Assembly (NCBI GenBank): GCA_016714445.1
Contig: JADJNF010000002.1
Location: 1 to 64,000, forward strand
Direction of reading: 5' to 3'
DNA from: Saprospiraceae bacterium
Lineage (GTDB): Bacteria; Bacteroidota; Bacteroidia; Chitinophagales; Saprospiraceae
Length of the DNA: 64,000 bases
The position numbers were made by a program, and so were the translations under genes. Positions 49,359 to 57,440 of the stretch are shown piece by piece. The first letter of the stretch is position 1; each line of letters opens with the position of its first letter. Below the pieces are notes generated by a model. It ran no database searches. It was not told the origin of the DNA and saw nothing but the letters and a program-made list of their open reading frames with translations.

Positions 49359-49404
49359 GCACTGGCGACGGACGCAGCGCTAGCAAGTCTTGTCCGTCCA
49401 GTGC
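49359..49404. repeat. Bulged attC-like hairpin
   Basis: GCACTGG (49359-49365) and ACGGAC (49368-49373) pair with GTCCGT (49392-49397) and CCAGTGC (49398-49404). This leaves a 2-base bulge (CG) on one arm and an 18-nt loop. A bulged two-part stem next to a GTTAG sequence (49409) is the layout of integron attC sites. It separates two same-strand accessory genes. Confidence 0.45.
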
Positions 49405-49418
49405 ATTGTTAGTATGGG

Positions 49419-51020
49419 TTATTCACTTTTTACTACCTTGTGCCATTCTCTTAAATTTCCATTTTCGATCTCAATGATATACATTCCAGCTCTTAGTACG
49501 CTTATATCTATTTGACTATTTAAAGTTTTTGATTCATAGAGAATCTGACCATTAATATTTTTTATACTAACATTCGCTTCTCCTTCAAGTCCATTAATTG
49601 TAATTGATCCCGAAGTCGGATTTGGATATAATTTTAGCTTTCTACTGTTGGCTTGTTCATCTTTTGTACTACTTATAATGTTCATTTTTTGCCCATCGAG
49701 CATAATCCAACTATGCCAACGGGTATTAGGATCTGTCCATGCAAATTGAGCAATGTACATAAGAATGTCTCCATTTTCAAGCATTGTTACAAATTCTATC
49801 CTGAAATGATCTTTTATACCTTCGACTTCTATCCTTTTTAATCTAATGATAGTATCACCATGCGATGCAAATAATTCAAAGAAAGTACTTTCACTTAACT
49901 TGTTCTGTCTGGAATGTGTTAAAAGAAGCCTTTTATTTACTTTATCTACCATTGGGTTTAGCCAACCATATTTTATACCTTCATCAGTTTCTGATTTTAA
50001 CGTATATTTTATTATATCTAAAAGATTACCTTTACGATCAAACATATGATATGTAATTTTCCTAGTTCGAAGTGTAAGATTATCCAAAAATGACCCTGTT
50101 ATATAAAATCCATTATCAAAGTTGGCAGCTCCATATGTGCCAATAGAGTCATGATAATATTTTGTGACATTAAACGAATCTACTAATTCACCTTCTTCAT
50201 TGTAATTAACAATTTTCATATCTTTATATCTCCAGTTTTCCTGCTCCGACACAACAAATGCTGTAATTCCTTCTCCTGTTTCATAATATTTTAGATCATA
50301 TAAATAATATAATGTATTTAATGGTAAGGTATCAGAAGAAGTTAAATAACCTTTAGAATTTGTATGCCTATTTAATATACCAGATTTAAGTTCAGGATTA
50401 AACCAACTCCAGAAATATCGAATTATGTAAGATGTGTCATTAAGTATTATTTTAGGATTAACTGACGAATTTTGATTAACGGAACCTGCGATTGATAAAA
50501 ATTTTGGTAAACCTGTATCGTTTCTATCCACGTATTGACTGTCAATTATTGTTCCTATTTTTGGATCGATCACGATATGAGCCGGATAGCACTCCGTCCA
50601 ATCTGTCCCAGTTGTGCTAGCTTCATCATACAGTGTGATTGTAAGTTTATTATCTTTAATAGTAGGCTCACTTAATGCTTTTCTTTTGGATCCATTTTTG
50701 TACATCCTTTGTATTTCCCAATACTTTTGTCCTGTCTGGATGTTCATTTTTTTTATAGAGTAACCACTATATCCTATAGATATACCATTTTCGTCAAATC
50801 CTAAATAATTCATGAACAAATATGCTGTATCACCTATAATTATCGGAGGAACTCTGTTTTCAAAACTTTGATCTGATTTTTTATTGCCATCAATCCATGT
50901 CAATTCTATCCATTTCGATTCGTCAGATGTGAATTTTAATGGTAAATTTAGCTGACCATAGATCGTCGAATAACAAAATATCAAAATAGGATACGCTAAG
51001 AAATATTTAAATGTTTTCAT
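49419..51020 (-). CDS. T9SS-sorted secreted protein of unknown function
   Basis: From the ATG at 51020 (MKTFKYFLAYPILIFCYSTIYGQ, a signal peptide) the protein has about 533 residues. The body is rich in beta segments (WIELTWIDGNKKSDQSFENR, FYITGSFLDNLTLRTRKI, LLLTHSRQNKLSESTFFEL), resembling a propeller. The C-terminus is a type A sorting domain (KLKLYPNPTSGSITING ... SIKNINGQILYESK ... AGMYIIEIENGNLREWHKVV). The frame extends upstream to 51173, but that part belongs to a truncated SMEK gene. It is probably a surface or released protein. The role is unknown. Confidence 0.78.
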   Translation of the reverse strand: MKTFKYFLAYPILIFCYSTIYGQLNLPLKFTSDESKWIELTWIDGNKKSDQSFENRVPPIIIGDTAYLFMNYLGFDENGISIGYSGYSIKKMNIQTGQKYWEIQRMYKNGSKRKALSEPTIKDNKLTITLYDEASTTGTDWTECYPAHIVIDPKIGTIIDSQYVDRNDTGLPKFLSIAGSVNQNSSVNPKIILNDTSYIIRYFWSWFNPELKSGILNRHTNSKGYLTSSDTLPLNTLYYLYDLKYYETGEGITAFVVSEQENWRYKDMKIVNYNEEGELVDSFNVTKYYHDSIGTYGAANFDNGFYITGSFLDNLTLRTRKITYHMFDRKGNLLDIIKYTLKSETDEGIKYGWLNPMVDKVNKRLLLTHSRQNKLSESTFFELFASHGDTIIRLKRIEVEGIKDHFRIEFVTMLENGDILMYIAQFAWTDPNTRWHSWIMLDGQKMNIISSTKDEQANSRKLKLYPNPTSGSITINGLEGEANVSIKNINGQILYESKTLNSQIDISVLRAGMYIIEIENGNLREWHKVVKSE

Positions 51021-51029
51021 AATTGATAT

Positions 51030-51372
51030 AATTAAAAAATTAATTCTTTTATAGGTTCTATCATATTCTCCTGCATCAATTTTTCTTTTGAAAAGGTTTA
51101 TTGAATCTTTAATTTTCTTCGCATTGTCTTGGGCTGAAACTTGAAATGCAATATTCTCTGAATGCAAATCCAATTGCTGGGTAATCTTGTTTTATAAGAT
51201 TGCAGTTAGTGTATTCCTTATCAAAAAGTATAGTTAGAATTTTTGCAAAAATATGTTCACAAGCTTCTGCTTTGTCATTGAATTTTAGTTCAGTTCCGTA
51301 TTTAACATCTGTTGTAATTAAACTTAATGCGTAAAGCATATCACTTAGAATATTTTGAGATTTATAAAGCAT
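51030..51372 (-). pseudogene. Truncated, frameshifted SMEK-domain gene fragment
   Basis: From the ATG at 51372, MLYKSQNILSDMLYALSLI leads into EHIFAKILTILFDKEYTNCNL and, after removal of one G near 51172, into QDYPAIDLHSENIAFQVSAQDNAKKIKDSINLF. The NYPAIDL...IAFQV pattern is that of SMEK domains, nuclease-like N-terminal domains found in antiphage and conflict proteins. Only about 110 residues remain, and the frame then runs into the next gene's start. It is probably a remnant of a defence gene adjoining the DRT locus. Confidence 0.5.
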
Positions 51373-51560
51373 TCTTCTTATTTCATTCAGTAATTAATAT
51401 TCTTGAGTGTTCTTTTAGCTTGCTTAACGGATGGGTATATTAAACGTTTGGCATTTCAAAGCGATTACCTATCAAACCGTTGCGATGCTTATTAAATGTA
51501 CCGCCCTTACAATTAGCACTTTCCGCCAAATGTTTTATATACCGTGTTGTGTTTTCGTGC

Positions 51561-51864
51561 TTTATTATCATCTGTTTATCTGTGCGTTTGGGCAGCCATA
51601 CTCTTTGACAAGCTTTGGTTTGTGCGTCAGCATTTTGAGCGACTTGGCAATGTGTATGGTTGCGAAGGGTTGTAAAAGGGAATGACGCCTCCAGTTTTCG
51701 TGTGTAGTCTTAACAAGTAAGACTTTCATCCTTAGACTCCTTGCTTTTTGCTTTCGCATATTACAATTTATCCAATTCTGTGTTATCCTATTCAAGACTT
51801 ACTCTAAATAAAACGACAGATCAAAACCTGAATACATGCAAAATCCGAGCATTATGTACAATTA
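51561..51864 (-). ncRNA. Candidate DRT3-associated non-coding RNA region
   Basis: Downstream of the second reverse transcriptase gene on the same strand is about 300 bp without a convincing gene. It contains a 7-bp stem (minus-strand AGTCTTA/TAAGACT at 51706-51724) immediately followed by ACACAC (51700-51705), and at 51561-51630 a repeat shared with the region upstream of the RT genes. DRT3 systems include a non-coding RNA, and I recall an AC-repeat template being reported for it. Both position and identity are inference. Confidence 0.3.
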
Positions 51865-53928
51865 TTACTTTTCCTTTGCAAATTCAGCTGCCACACTAAA
51901 TATTTTAGTCAATTCAAGGATGCGACCTTCGACACCAAACCCTAGTATCTTAATAGGAAGAGCCCCATTCTTTTTTCTTCAGGACTCTTTCCAAATCTAT
52001 GTTAACATCCCAATCCATAAACCATCTTTTTTTATCCATTATTTCATGTATTTTATTGTCAATTAATTCATTTGATGAATTTGTTACCGCATATTTTGAA
52101 TGTCTCATTACCTTTCTTTTTGATTCTATTCCTACAAACGGGCAACATATAAAATCAAAAAACAACAGTGTAAACTCACTTTTCGTAAATGGGTCTAGTT
52201 CAACCGAATATCTTTTAACAACTTCATTTTCTAAATTAGCTTTAATTCCGTTATACAAATCAATGTTTTCAAAATAATATAACAAGGTTATTATCTGAAA
52301 ATAGTTTAATCTAGAAAATCCGTCTGTTTGTTTTAATTCAAACAATTCTAACAACCGTTTCTCACTAAGAAGATATTCTTTACCTAAATATTTTAAAGCT
52401 ATAATAAGGTTCAATGTTTCAACATTTGTGTCATTAAGTTTAGATTTTCTTTGATTATTAGTAAGCACAAAATCAGCATCTTTAAAAATTTTGGAACAAA
52501 TCGCATGTCTTAATTCGTCATCCATTTGAGCAAGATATTTGCAAACTAAAACTATTATTTGACTAACCTTGAAGGTTGTATTTGCATTTATATTTAATGA
52601 ATATGAATAGAAAAGAATATCAAAGTACATCAGTAGAAAATTGTACATTTTCTCTTTCTCTTTAATTACTTTATCATCTTTTAAAATTTTCACAATTGAT
52701 TTCTTGAAATATCGTATTATTTCCTTACTCAATAAATCATACGTTAAATTATTTCTCTTTACAATGCACTGAAAATCTTTTATAAAATACTGTGCTTCCT
52801 TATATGGAGATGATATTTTCTGAATAATTTTCACTTTTATTTGTTGACCATCCTTTTCTATTTCTGCTTCCTCTAATTTGCTTTTAAAGAATTCTTTCAA
52901 CGCATTATTTATTTCCCACTTTCCAACTGTGATATCTGAAAGAAAAGGAGTGATTTTTACATCATCTTTCGAAGGATTTAAGTAAAGCTTATATTTCTCT
53001 AATTCTTTCTGATATGTTTCTTTAATCAACCGCAGGAGCTTTTCGTCATTTGAAAAAACAAAGAAGTCATCAACATATCTTCTAATTTCAAAATCAATTC
53101 CGTATTTGTAGCTATCACTTAATTCAATCTTGTTGAGAACATTTATATCAATCTGTTGGAGTATTATTTCAGCAAATATTCTTGATATTTCTGGCCCTAC
53201 AATAATTCCATTTGTTTCATTATAGTTTGCCAATTGCATAAATTTATCAAAACATTTTCGAAAGACTTTTCACCTGCATTACGTTTAGCACTTTCCTTAT
53301 CTTTTACTGCCCATGTCAATGAATGTGTATAAATATTGTAAAAGCATCTATGTATATCAAACTCCATCAAGTAATTGAACCTTTGCTCAAGTCTTTGATA
53401 GTCATGTCGGTCATAGAATTTATAAATTAAGTCGATAGGTTTATAAATGAAGTAAGATTTTAAATACCTTGTTTCTTCATCCAAAATCTCAGGCTCTACT
53501 TCAAGTTCAGAATTTTTTAACGAATCTTCTTCAAAAACAAATTTCGGAGAATAGAAGTATTTCGCAATTTTTGATATTTTCCTTAGAGAAAATGGACTTT
53601 TTGAGCATAAATGAATCATTAAAGAATCATATTTTTCATACAATTCAATAAAGTTTAATTGATTCATTGGGTGAATTACACTTAAAGCCCTTGTATCTCC
53701 TTTAATATTCTTTTTTATTTCGAAATTATAAGGGATGCCATATTTCTTATTGTCTTGACTAGCTTTGGCTTTTGATAATTCGAATATTCTTTCAAAAAAA
53801 TTATTAATCTTACCTGAAGAAACAATTGCATAAAAGCCTTCATTGGAAAATAGCATTGGTACTTCATAGGGAAGAAGCTCTGTCAACAGAATTCTATTCT
53901 TATCTTTTTTTATAGTTACTTTACCCAT
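51865..53928 (-). CDS. drt3b: Antiphage reverse transcriptase Drt3b-like (frameshifted)
   Basis: The reconstructed protein of about 687 residues starts MGKVTIKKDKNRILLTELLPYEVPMLFSNEGFY-like. An RT palm follows, with MEFDIHRCFYNIYTHSL (first catalytic Asp region), GIIVGPEISRIFAEIIL and the catalytic box IRRYVDDFFVFS. A long alpha-helical C-terminal region completes it. A missing A near 53257 breaks the frame before LANYNETNG. A second A-run change near 51968-51975 hides the real C-terminus; correcting it extends the protein through GFGVEGRILELTKIF to a stop at 51865. It lies 1 bp after the first RT gene. Two adjacent unrelated RTs of these sizes match type 3 defence-associated reverse transcriptases (UG3+UG8), which block phage infection. 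Confidence 0.8.
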
Positions 53929-53929
53929 T

Positions 53930-55111
53930 TTACCAACATTTTACTATTGCTTTCATTTCATCGTAAGTATAGGAGTTAAAAACTCTATTTTCAAAACCAT
54001 GAAAAAATGAATGCGAACTCAATTTCTTCTTTTGTTCTCTCGACAACTTACTACTTATTTTAGCACCAAAAGCACCATTTCTACTATAAATGGCTTTATT
54101 TAGAAATTGATTTAGTTCATAAAGCACTTTTTTATTTGTAATTTCTGAATAATTATAGAATATACCTGCTCTTAAATCAGACCCGTCATTTCTTTTGCGA
54201 ATACTATAATTTCCCGTTAAAAACTGAATTCTCTTTCTTAGCAATTCAAAATCACCAGATTTTATGAAATCTAGCAAAGCTTTTATTATTCTAGTTTTTA
54301 TTTTTTTAACCTTCTTTTCGGCAATTGAAACTGTTAGGTTAGAATCTTTTCGTTGACTTTTCTTTACAAACTTGTAGCCCAGATATTCAAGGGGTTTACT
54401 TTCTGTAATATGATTACCATTAAAATCAGCCGTTTTTTCCAAATTAATTTCTAATCCATCAGCTAATTCACTAAGTTTTTCCTGTAAATTATTTTTGATG
54501 TCTTCAATCGCTAATTTCGAATATGAAAAGATGATAATGTCATCTACAAATCTAGCATAGTAATAAACACCTGGAAATCTCTGAATCCATTTATCAAAAC
54601 GCCTCATATATAGCTCCGAAAGAGTAGCACTAATATTCATTCCTCTTGGAAGACCTGATTGTGTTTTGAAATACTCATTTTCAAATAATTTTTCTAAGAG
54701 GAAAATTGACTGGTATGATAGCATAGCGTCATCTTTGAACCTTTCAAGAATCCTATTACGTTGTATGCTTTCATAGAATTTCTTTATGTCAGTTCTCAAA
54801 ATCCATGAAGGACATGTTTCTCCTAATAAAGTCTTGATTTGAGTAATGATTAATCTCCTATTTGATTGTTCATCTTTATATAACCTCTTAATATTATCAT
54901 TTAATTTCCTTAAAACAAGTTTATTACAAAGGTCTTCAGTTAAATAATATTCGTCAACTTCTTTTATTGAGAATTCAAAAGTCTGACTGTTTATTTGGCT
55001 AAATATAGAATCAAGCTCATCTAATAAATCATCTTTTGAATATCCATAATGGTCATATTCAGTTTGTTTTATTTGATTTATCAATTCGTATTTCGAAAAA
55101 ACTTGATTCAT
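53930..55111 (-). CDS. drt3a: Antiphage reverse transcriptase Drt3a-like
   Basis: An intact 393-residue reverse transcriptase. It has LCNKLVLRKLNDNIKRLYK, then CPSWILRTDIKKFYESI (first catalytic Asp), QSGLPRGMNISATLSELYM (RT motif 4), the box YYYARFVDDIIIFS with the paired aspartates, LEINLEKT and LEYLGYKF. There is no maturase, endonuclease or retron msr/msd evidence, so it is neither a group II intron nor a retron. It is directly followed by the larger second RT, the arrangement of DRT type 3 systems. The promoter region upstream holds a strongly folded repeat (55145-55204). Confidence 0.82.
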   Translation of the reverse strand: MNQVFSKYELINQIKQTEYDHYGYSKDDLLDELDSIFSQINSQTFEFSIKEVDEYYLTEDLCNKLVLRKLNDNIKRLYKDEQSNRRLIITQIKTLLGETCPSWILRTDIKKFYESIQRNRILERFKDDAMLSYQSIFLLEKLFENEYFKTQSGLPRGMNISATLSELYMRRFDKWIQRFPGVYYYARFVDDIIIFSYSKLAIEDIKNNLQEKLSELADGLEINLEKTADFNGNHITESKPLEYLGYKFVKKSQRKDSNLTVSIAEKKVKKIKTRIIKALLDFIKSGDFELLRKRIQFLTGNYSIRKRNDGSDLRAGIFYNYSEITNKKVLYELNQFLNKAIYSRNGAFGAKISSKLSREQKKKLSSHSFFHGFENRVFNSYTYDEMKAIVKCW

Positions 55112-55144
55112 ATTATCTATTTATCTTCTGTGCGTCGGCAAAAA

Positions 55145-55204
55145 TTTGGCTCTTTTGCAAGCTGAAGCATCAGCTTGTGCGTTTGGGCTTGCAAATGTGC
55201 CAAA
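55145..55204. repeat. Nested 60-nt inverted repeat upstream of the RT genes
   Basis: TTTGGC (55145-55150) pairs with GCCAAA (55199-55204), and TTTGCAAGC (55154-55162) pairs with GCTTGCAAA (55187-55195). The internal loops are 3/3 and the apical loop is 24 nt. An alternative inner hairpin CAAGCTGA/TCAGCTTG is possible. A related sequence lies downstream of the RT pair at 51561-51630. It could be an attC-like recombination site or part of a non-coding RNA. Confidence 0.6.
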
Positions 55205-55644
55205 TGTGCGTTGGCTTTTGTTGCACTGTCGTTTCTTAGCATGAAACACAACTATATAAATAAGCGAAACTCATATTGACCTATCATCCTCATAACTGCT
55301 TGATTTTCTGCTCATATAACACATAAAAATATACGAATATTTGTTAATACAATGTTCCTTTTTTAATCTTCACTTCCCCATAATCAAACGTCTCAAAAAT
55401 AATCTGTAAACGGCCTTTTTATCACTTTGGTCCATGACAAGTCTACTACCTGTAAGGTACAAAGATAAAATCCAACTTATTTCTCAACGGTGTGCAGTCC
55501 ACTCACTTCATCATTTTCACCTATCCCAATGTTCAGAAACTTCACATAGTCTTCCTCCCATCCTGATAACTCAGACAAATGTAAAATATCTTAAGAATAT
55601 AAAAAACATTTCGGGTATAAAAGTTTTTTATAGTGATGAGTTAT
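55205..55644. other. Non-coding spacer between DRT locus and tandem repeat
   Basis: About 440 AT-rich bases. A GTTATATG sequence on the minus strand (about 55313-55320) could be a cassette boundary core. A short frame at 55434-55646 has no coding character. No other structure is seen. Confidence 0.4.
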
Positions 55645-55930
55645 GAGATATAAGAGACTTGCACGATTACCATGCAATGGTCAAGCGGGTGAGATGTGAG
55701 AGACTTGCCCGATTACCACGCAATGGCCAAGCGGGTGAGATATAAGAGACTTGCCCGATTACCATGCAATGGTCAAGCGGGTGAGATATGAGAGACTTGC
55801 CCGATTACCATGCAATGGTCAAGCGGGTGAGATATGAGAGACTTGCCCGATTACCATGCAATGGTCAAGCGGGTGAGATATGAGAGACTTGCCCGATTAA
55901 CATGCAATGGTCAAGCGGGTGAGTTATGAG
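55645..55930. repeat. 46-bp tandem repeat, six copies
   Basis: Units beginning AGAGACTTGC occur at 55653, 55699, 55745, 55791, 55837 and 55883, an exact 46-bp period with only a few base changes. Each unit contains ACCAT-GCA-ATGGT flanked by CCCG...CGGG, so each could form a small cruciform. There are no unique spacers, so it is not a CRISPR array. Confidence 0.9.
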
Positions 55931-56005
55931 TTGATAGCAATACGAACAACAGAATGATCCGAATGACTATAATTGATTAATAATTTACCATAAATTTTAT
56001 CCGAA

Positions 56006-57355
56006 ATGAAATTTTTTACGAGTGTAACTTTTCTACATTTATTAGTTTTAACTTCTTTATTCAGTCAATCAAAAGATATCATAGACTGGAAAACTGATCT
56101 GGAATATCTGAAGACAGAATTGCCCATCATGCACAGCAATTTGTTTTTCCAGGTTTCACAAGCTGAATACAACGCAGCTATTGAAAATTTAAAAAAACAG
56201 GCAGGGGTTATCAGTAATGAAGCGATGTATATCAAAATTCAGCAACTCATAGTAAGGCTGGGAGATTCGCATACTTCCACCGGTTTTATATCCAAACTAC
56301 CTGAAAAATACTTACCGATTGTGTTGTATGTCTTTGATGAAGGAATATTTATCGTAGGCGTGAAGGATATTGATGAATCTATCATGGGCGACAAATTAAT
56401 CAGTATCAATGGACATCCATTAAATACAATCATAGATAGTTTGAAAACACTTTATGTGGCTGAAAATGAGTCGCGGCATAAAAAAAACATTGCCGGCATC
56501 ATAACCAATTATTCAGTCCTGAAATATTTCGGATTTGTGAAAGAAGAAAAGGTCAGATTACAGCTGGAAAACTATTATGGAATCTCCGAAGAAATGGTTG
56601 TTAAGCCTGTTGAAATTGACGAAATCACTGCGGAAGATATGGAGTTTATAAAATTCAGTGGCAGAAAAAACAAGAGGCCCAAAACAAAAGAAATCTTTGG
56701 CCACAAATATCTTCCTAAAGATAGCCTTTATTTTGTAATTTACAATAGATGTACAGGAAGAGAGAACGAACAGATGAATGCAATCATAGATTCTATGGAA
56801 ATTAACATGAATGATCCATGTACCGTTGCATCCATAAAAAAAGAAAAAACTAAAGTTAAAAAAGATGTAAAACCACTGCCCTATTTTCGCCTTTTTCGGG
56901 ACTCCGTTTTCCAAACCATTCAAGTACAGCCAATTAAAAAATTGGTTTTTGATCTCAGTCAAAATGGTGGCGGGAATACAAGTCAAGGTTCACTGATGAT
57001 AGAACGACTGGCTCAAATGGTGGACACGACCAAAACCAAGGTGTATGTCATCGTAGGAAGAAGAACATTTTCTGCCGGACTCATACATGCAATGGAGCTC
57101 AAAAGGCTGCTGAATGCTACTATTTTAGGAGAACCATCGGGAGGAAAACCAAACTTTTATGGAGGTTCAGATACGAGATATTTACCTAATTCCTGCCTTC
57201 GCATCAACTTTGCCCGAAGTCACAGAAAAACGACTTTAGATGAATATGAATCTAATGCGAACACACTCATGCCGGATGTAATTTTTCCGGTCACCTTTCA
57301 AAGCACCACTTCCGGTACAGACCCAATATTCAATTGGATATTGCAACAAAAATGA
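56006..57355 (+). CDS. S41-family peptidase (secreted)
   Basis: A 449-residue protein with a signal peptide (MKFFTSVTFLHLLVLTSLFSQ), an N-terminal domain with LIVRLGDSHTSTG, and a C-terminal S41 (tail-specific protease-like) domain. This has KKLVFDLSQNGGGNTSQGSLM, the nucleophile region VIVGRRTFSAGLIHAMELK and LGEPSGGKPNFYGG. The PDZ-like part is short (MGDKLISINGHPLN). It probably cleaves periplasmic or extracellular protein. It starts about 75 bp after the tandem-repeat array and is not part of an obvious operon. Confidence 0.86.
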   Translation: MKFFTSVTFLHLLVLTSLFSQSKDIIDWKTDLEYLKTELPIMHSNLFFQVSQAEYNAAIENLKKQAGVISNEAMYIKIQQLIVRLGDSHTSTGFISKLPEKYLPIVLYVFDEGIFIVGVKDIDESIMGDKLISINGHPLNTIIDSLKTLYVAENESRHKKNIAGIITNYSVLKYFGFVKEEKVRLQLENYYGISEEMVVKPVEIDEITAEDMEFIKFSGRKNKRPKTKEIFGHKYLPKDSLYFVIYNRCTGRENEQMNAIIDSMEINMNDPCTVASIKKEKTKVKKDVKPLPYFRLFRDSVFQTIQVQPIKKLVFDLSQNGGGNTSQGSLMIERLAQMVDTTKTKVYVIVGRRTFSAGLIHAMELKRLLNATILGEPSGGKPNFYGGSDTRYLPNSCLRINFARSHRKTTLDEYESNANTLMPDVIFPVTFQSTTSGTDPIFNWILQQK

Positions 57356-57440
57356 AAAAGATAAATCAAGTCATTTTTATTCTGAAATCGTTATTTATCC
57401 AAAGATCAATTACTTTTGTGGCTGAAAATAGCCTGAAGGC

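Noticed and set aside
51431..51795. Short open frames in both directions downstream of drt3b
   Set aside because: No domain, no coding-like composition, and overlap with the shared repeat element. Better explained as non-coding.
51865..55111. Group II intron or retron
   Set aside because: No maturase/endonuclease domain, no intron domains V/VI seen, and no msr/msd-type inverted repeats. Two different adjacent RTs fit DRT type 3 better.
55434..55646. 70-codon frame on the plus strand
   Set aside because: No recognisable motif or start signal, and it runs into the tandem repeat.
55645..55930. Possible CRISPR array
   Set aside because: Units are contiguous 46-bp copies without unique spacers, and no cas genes are present.
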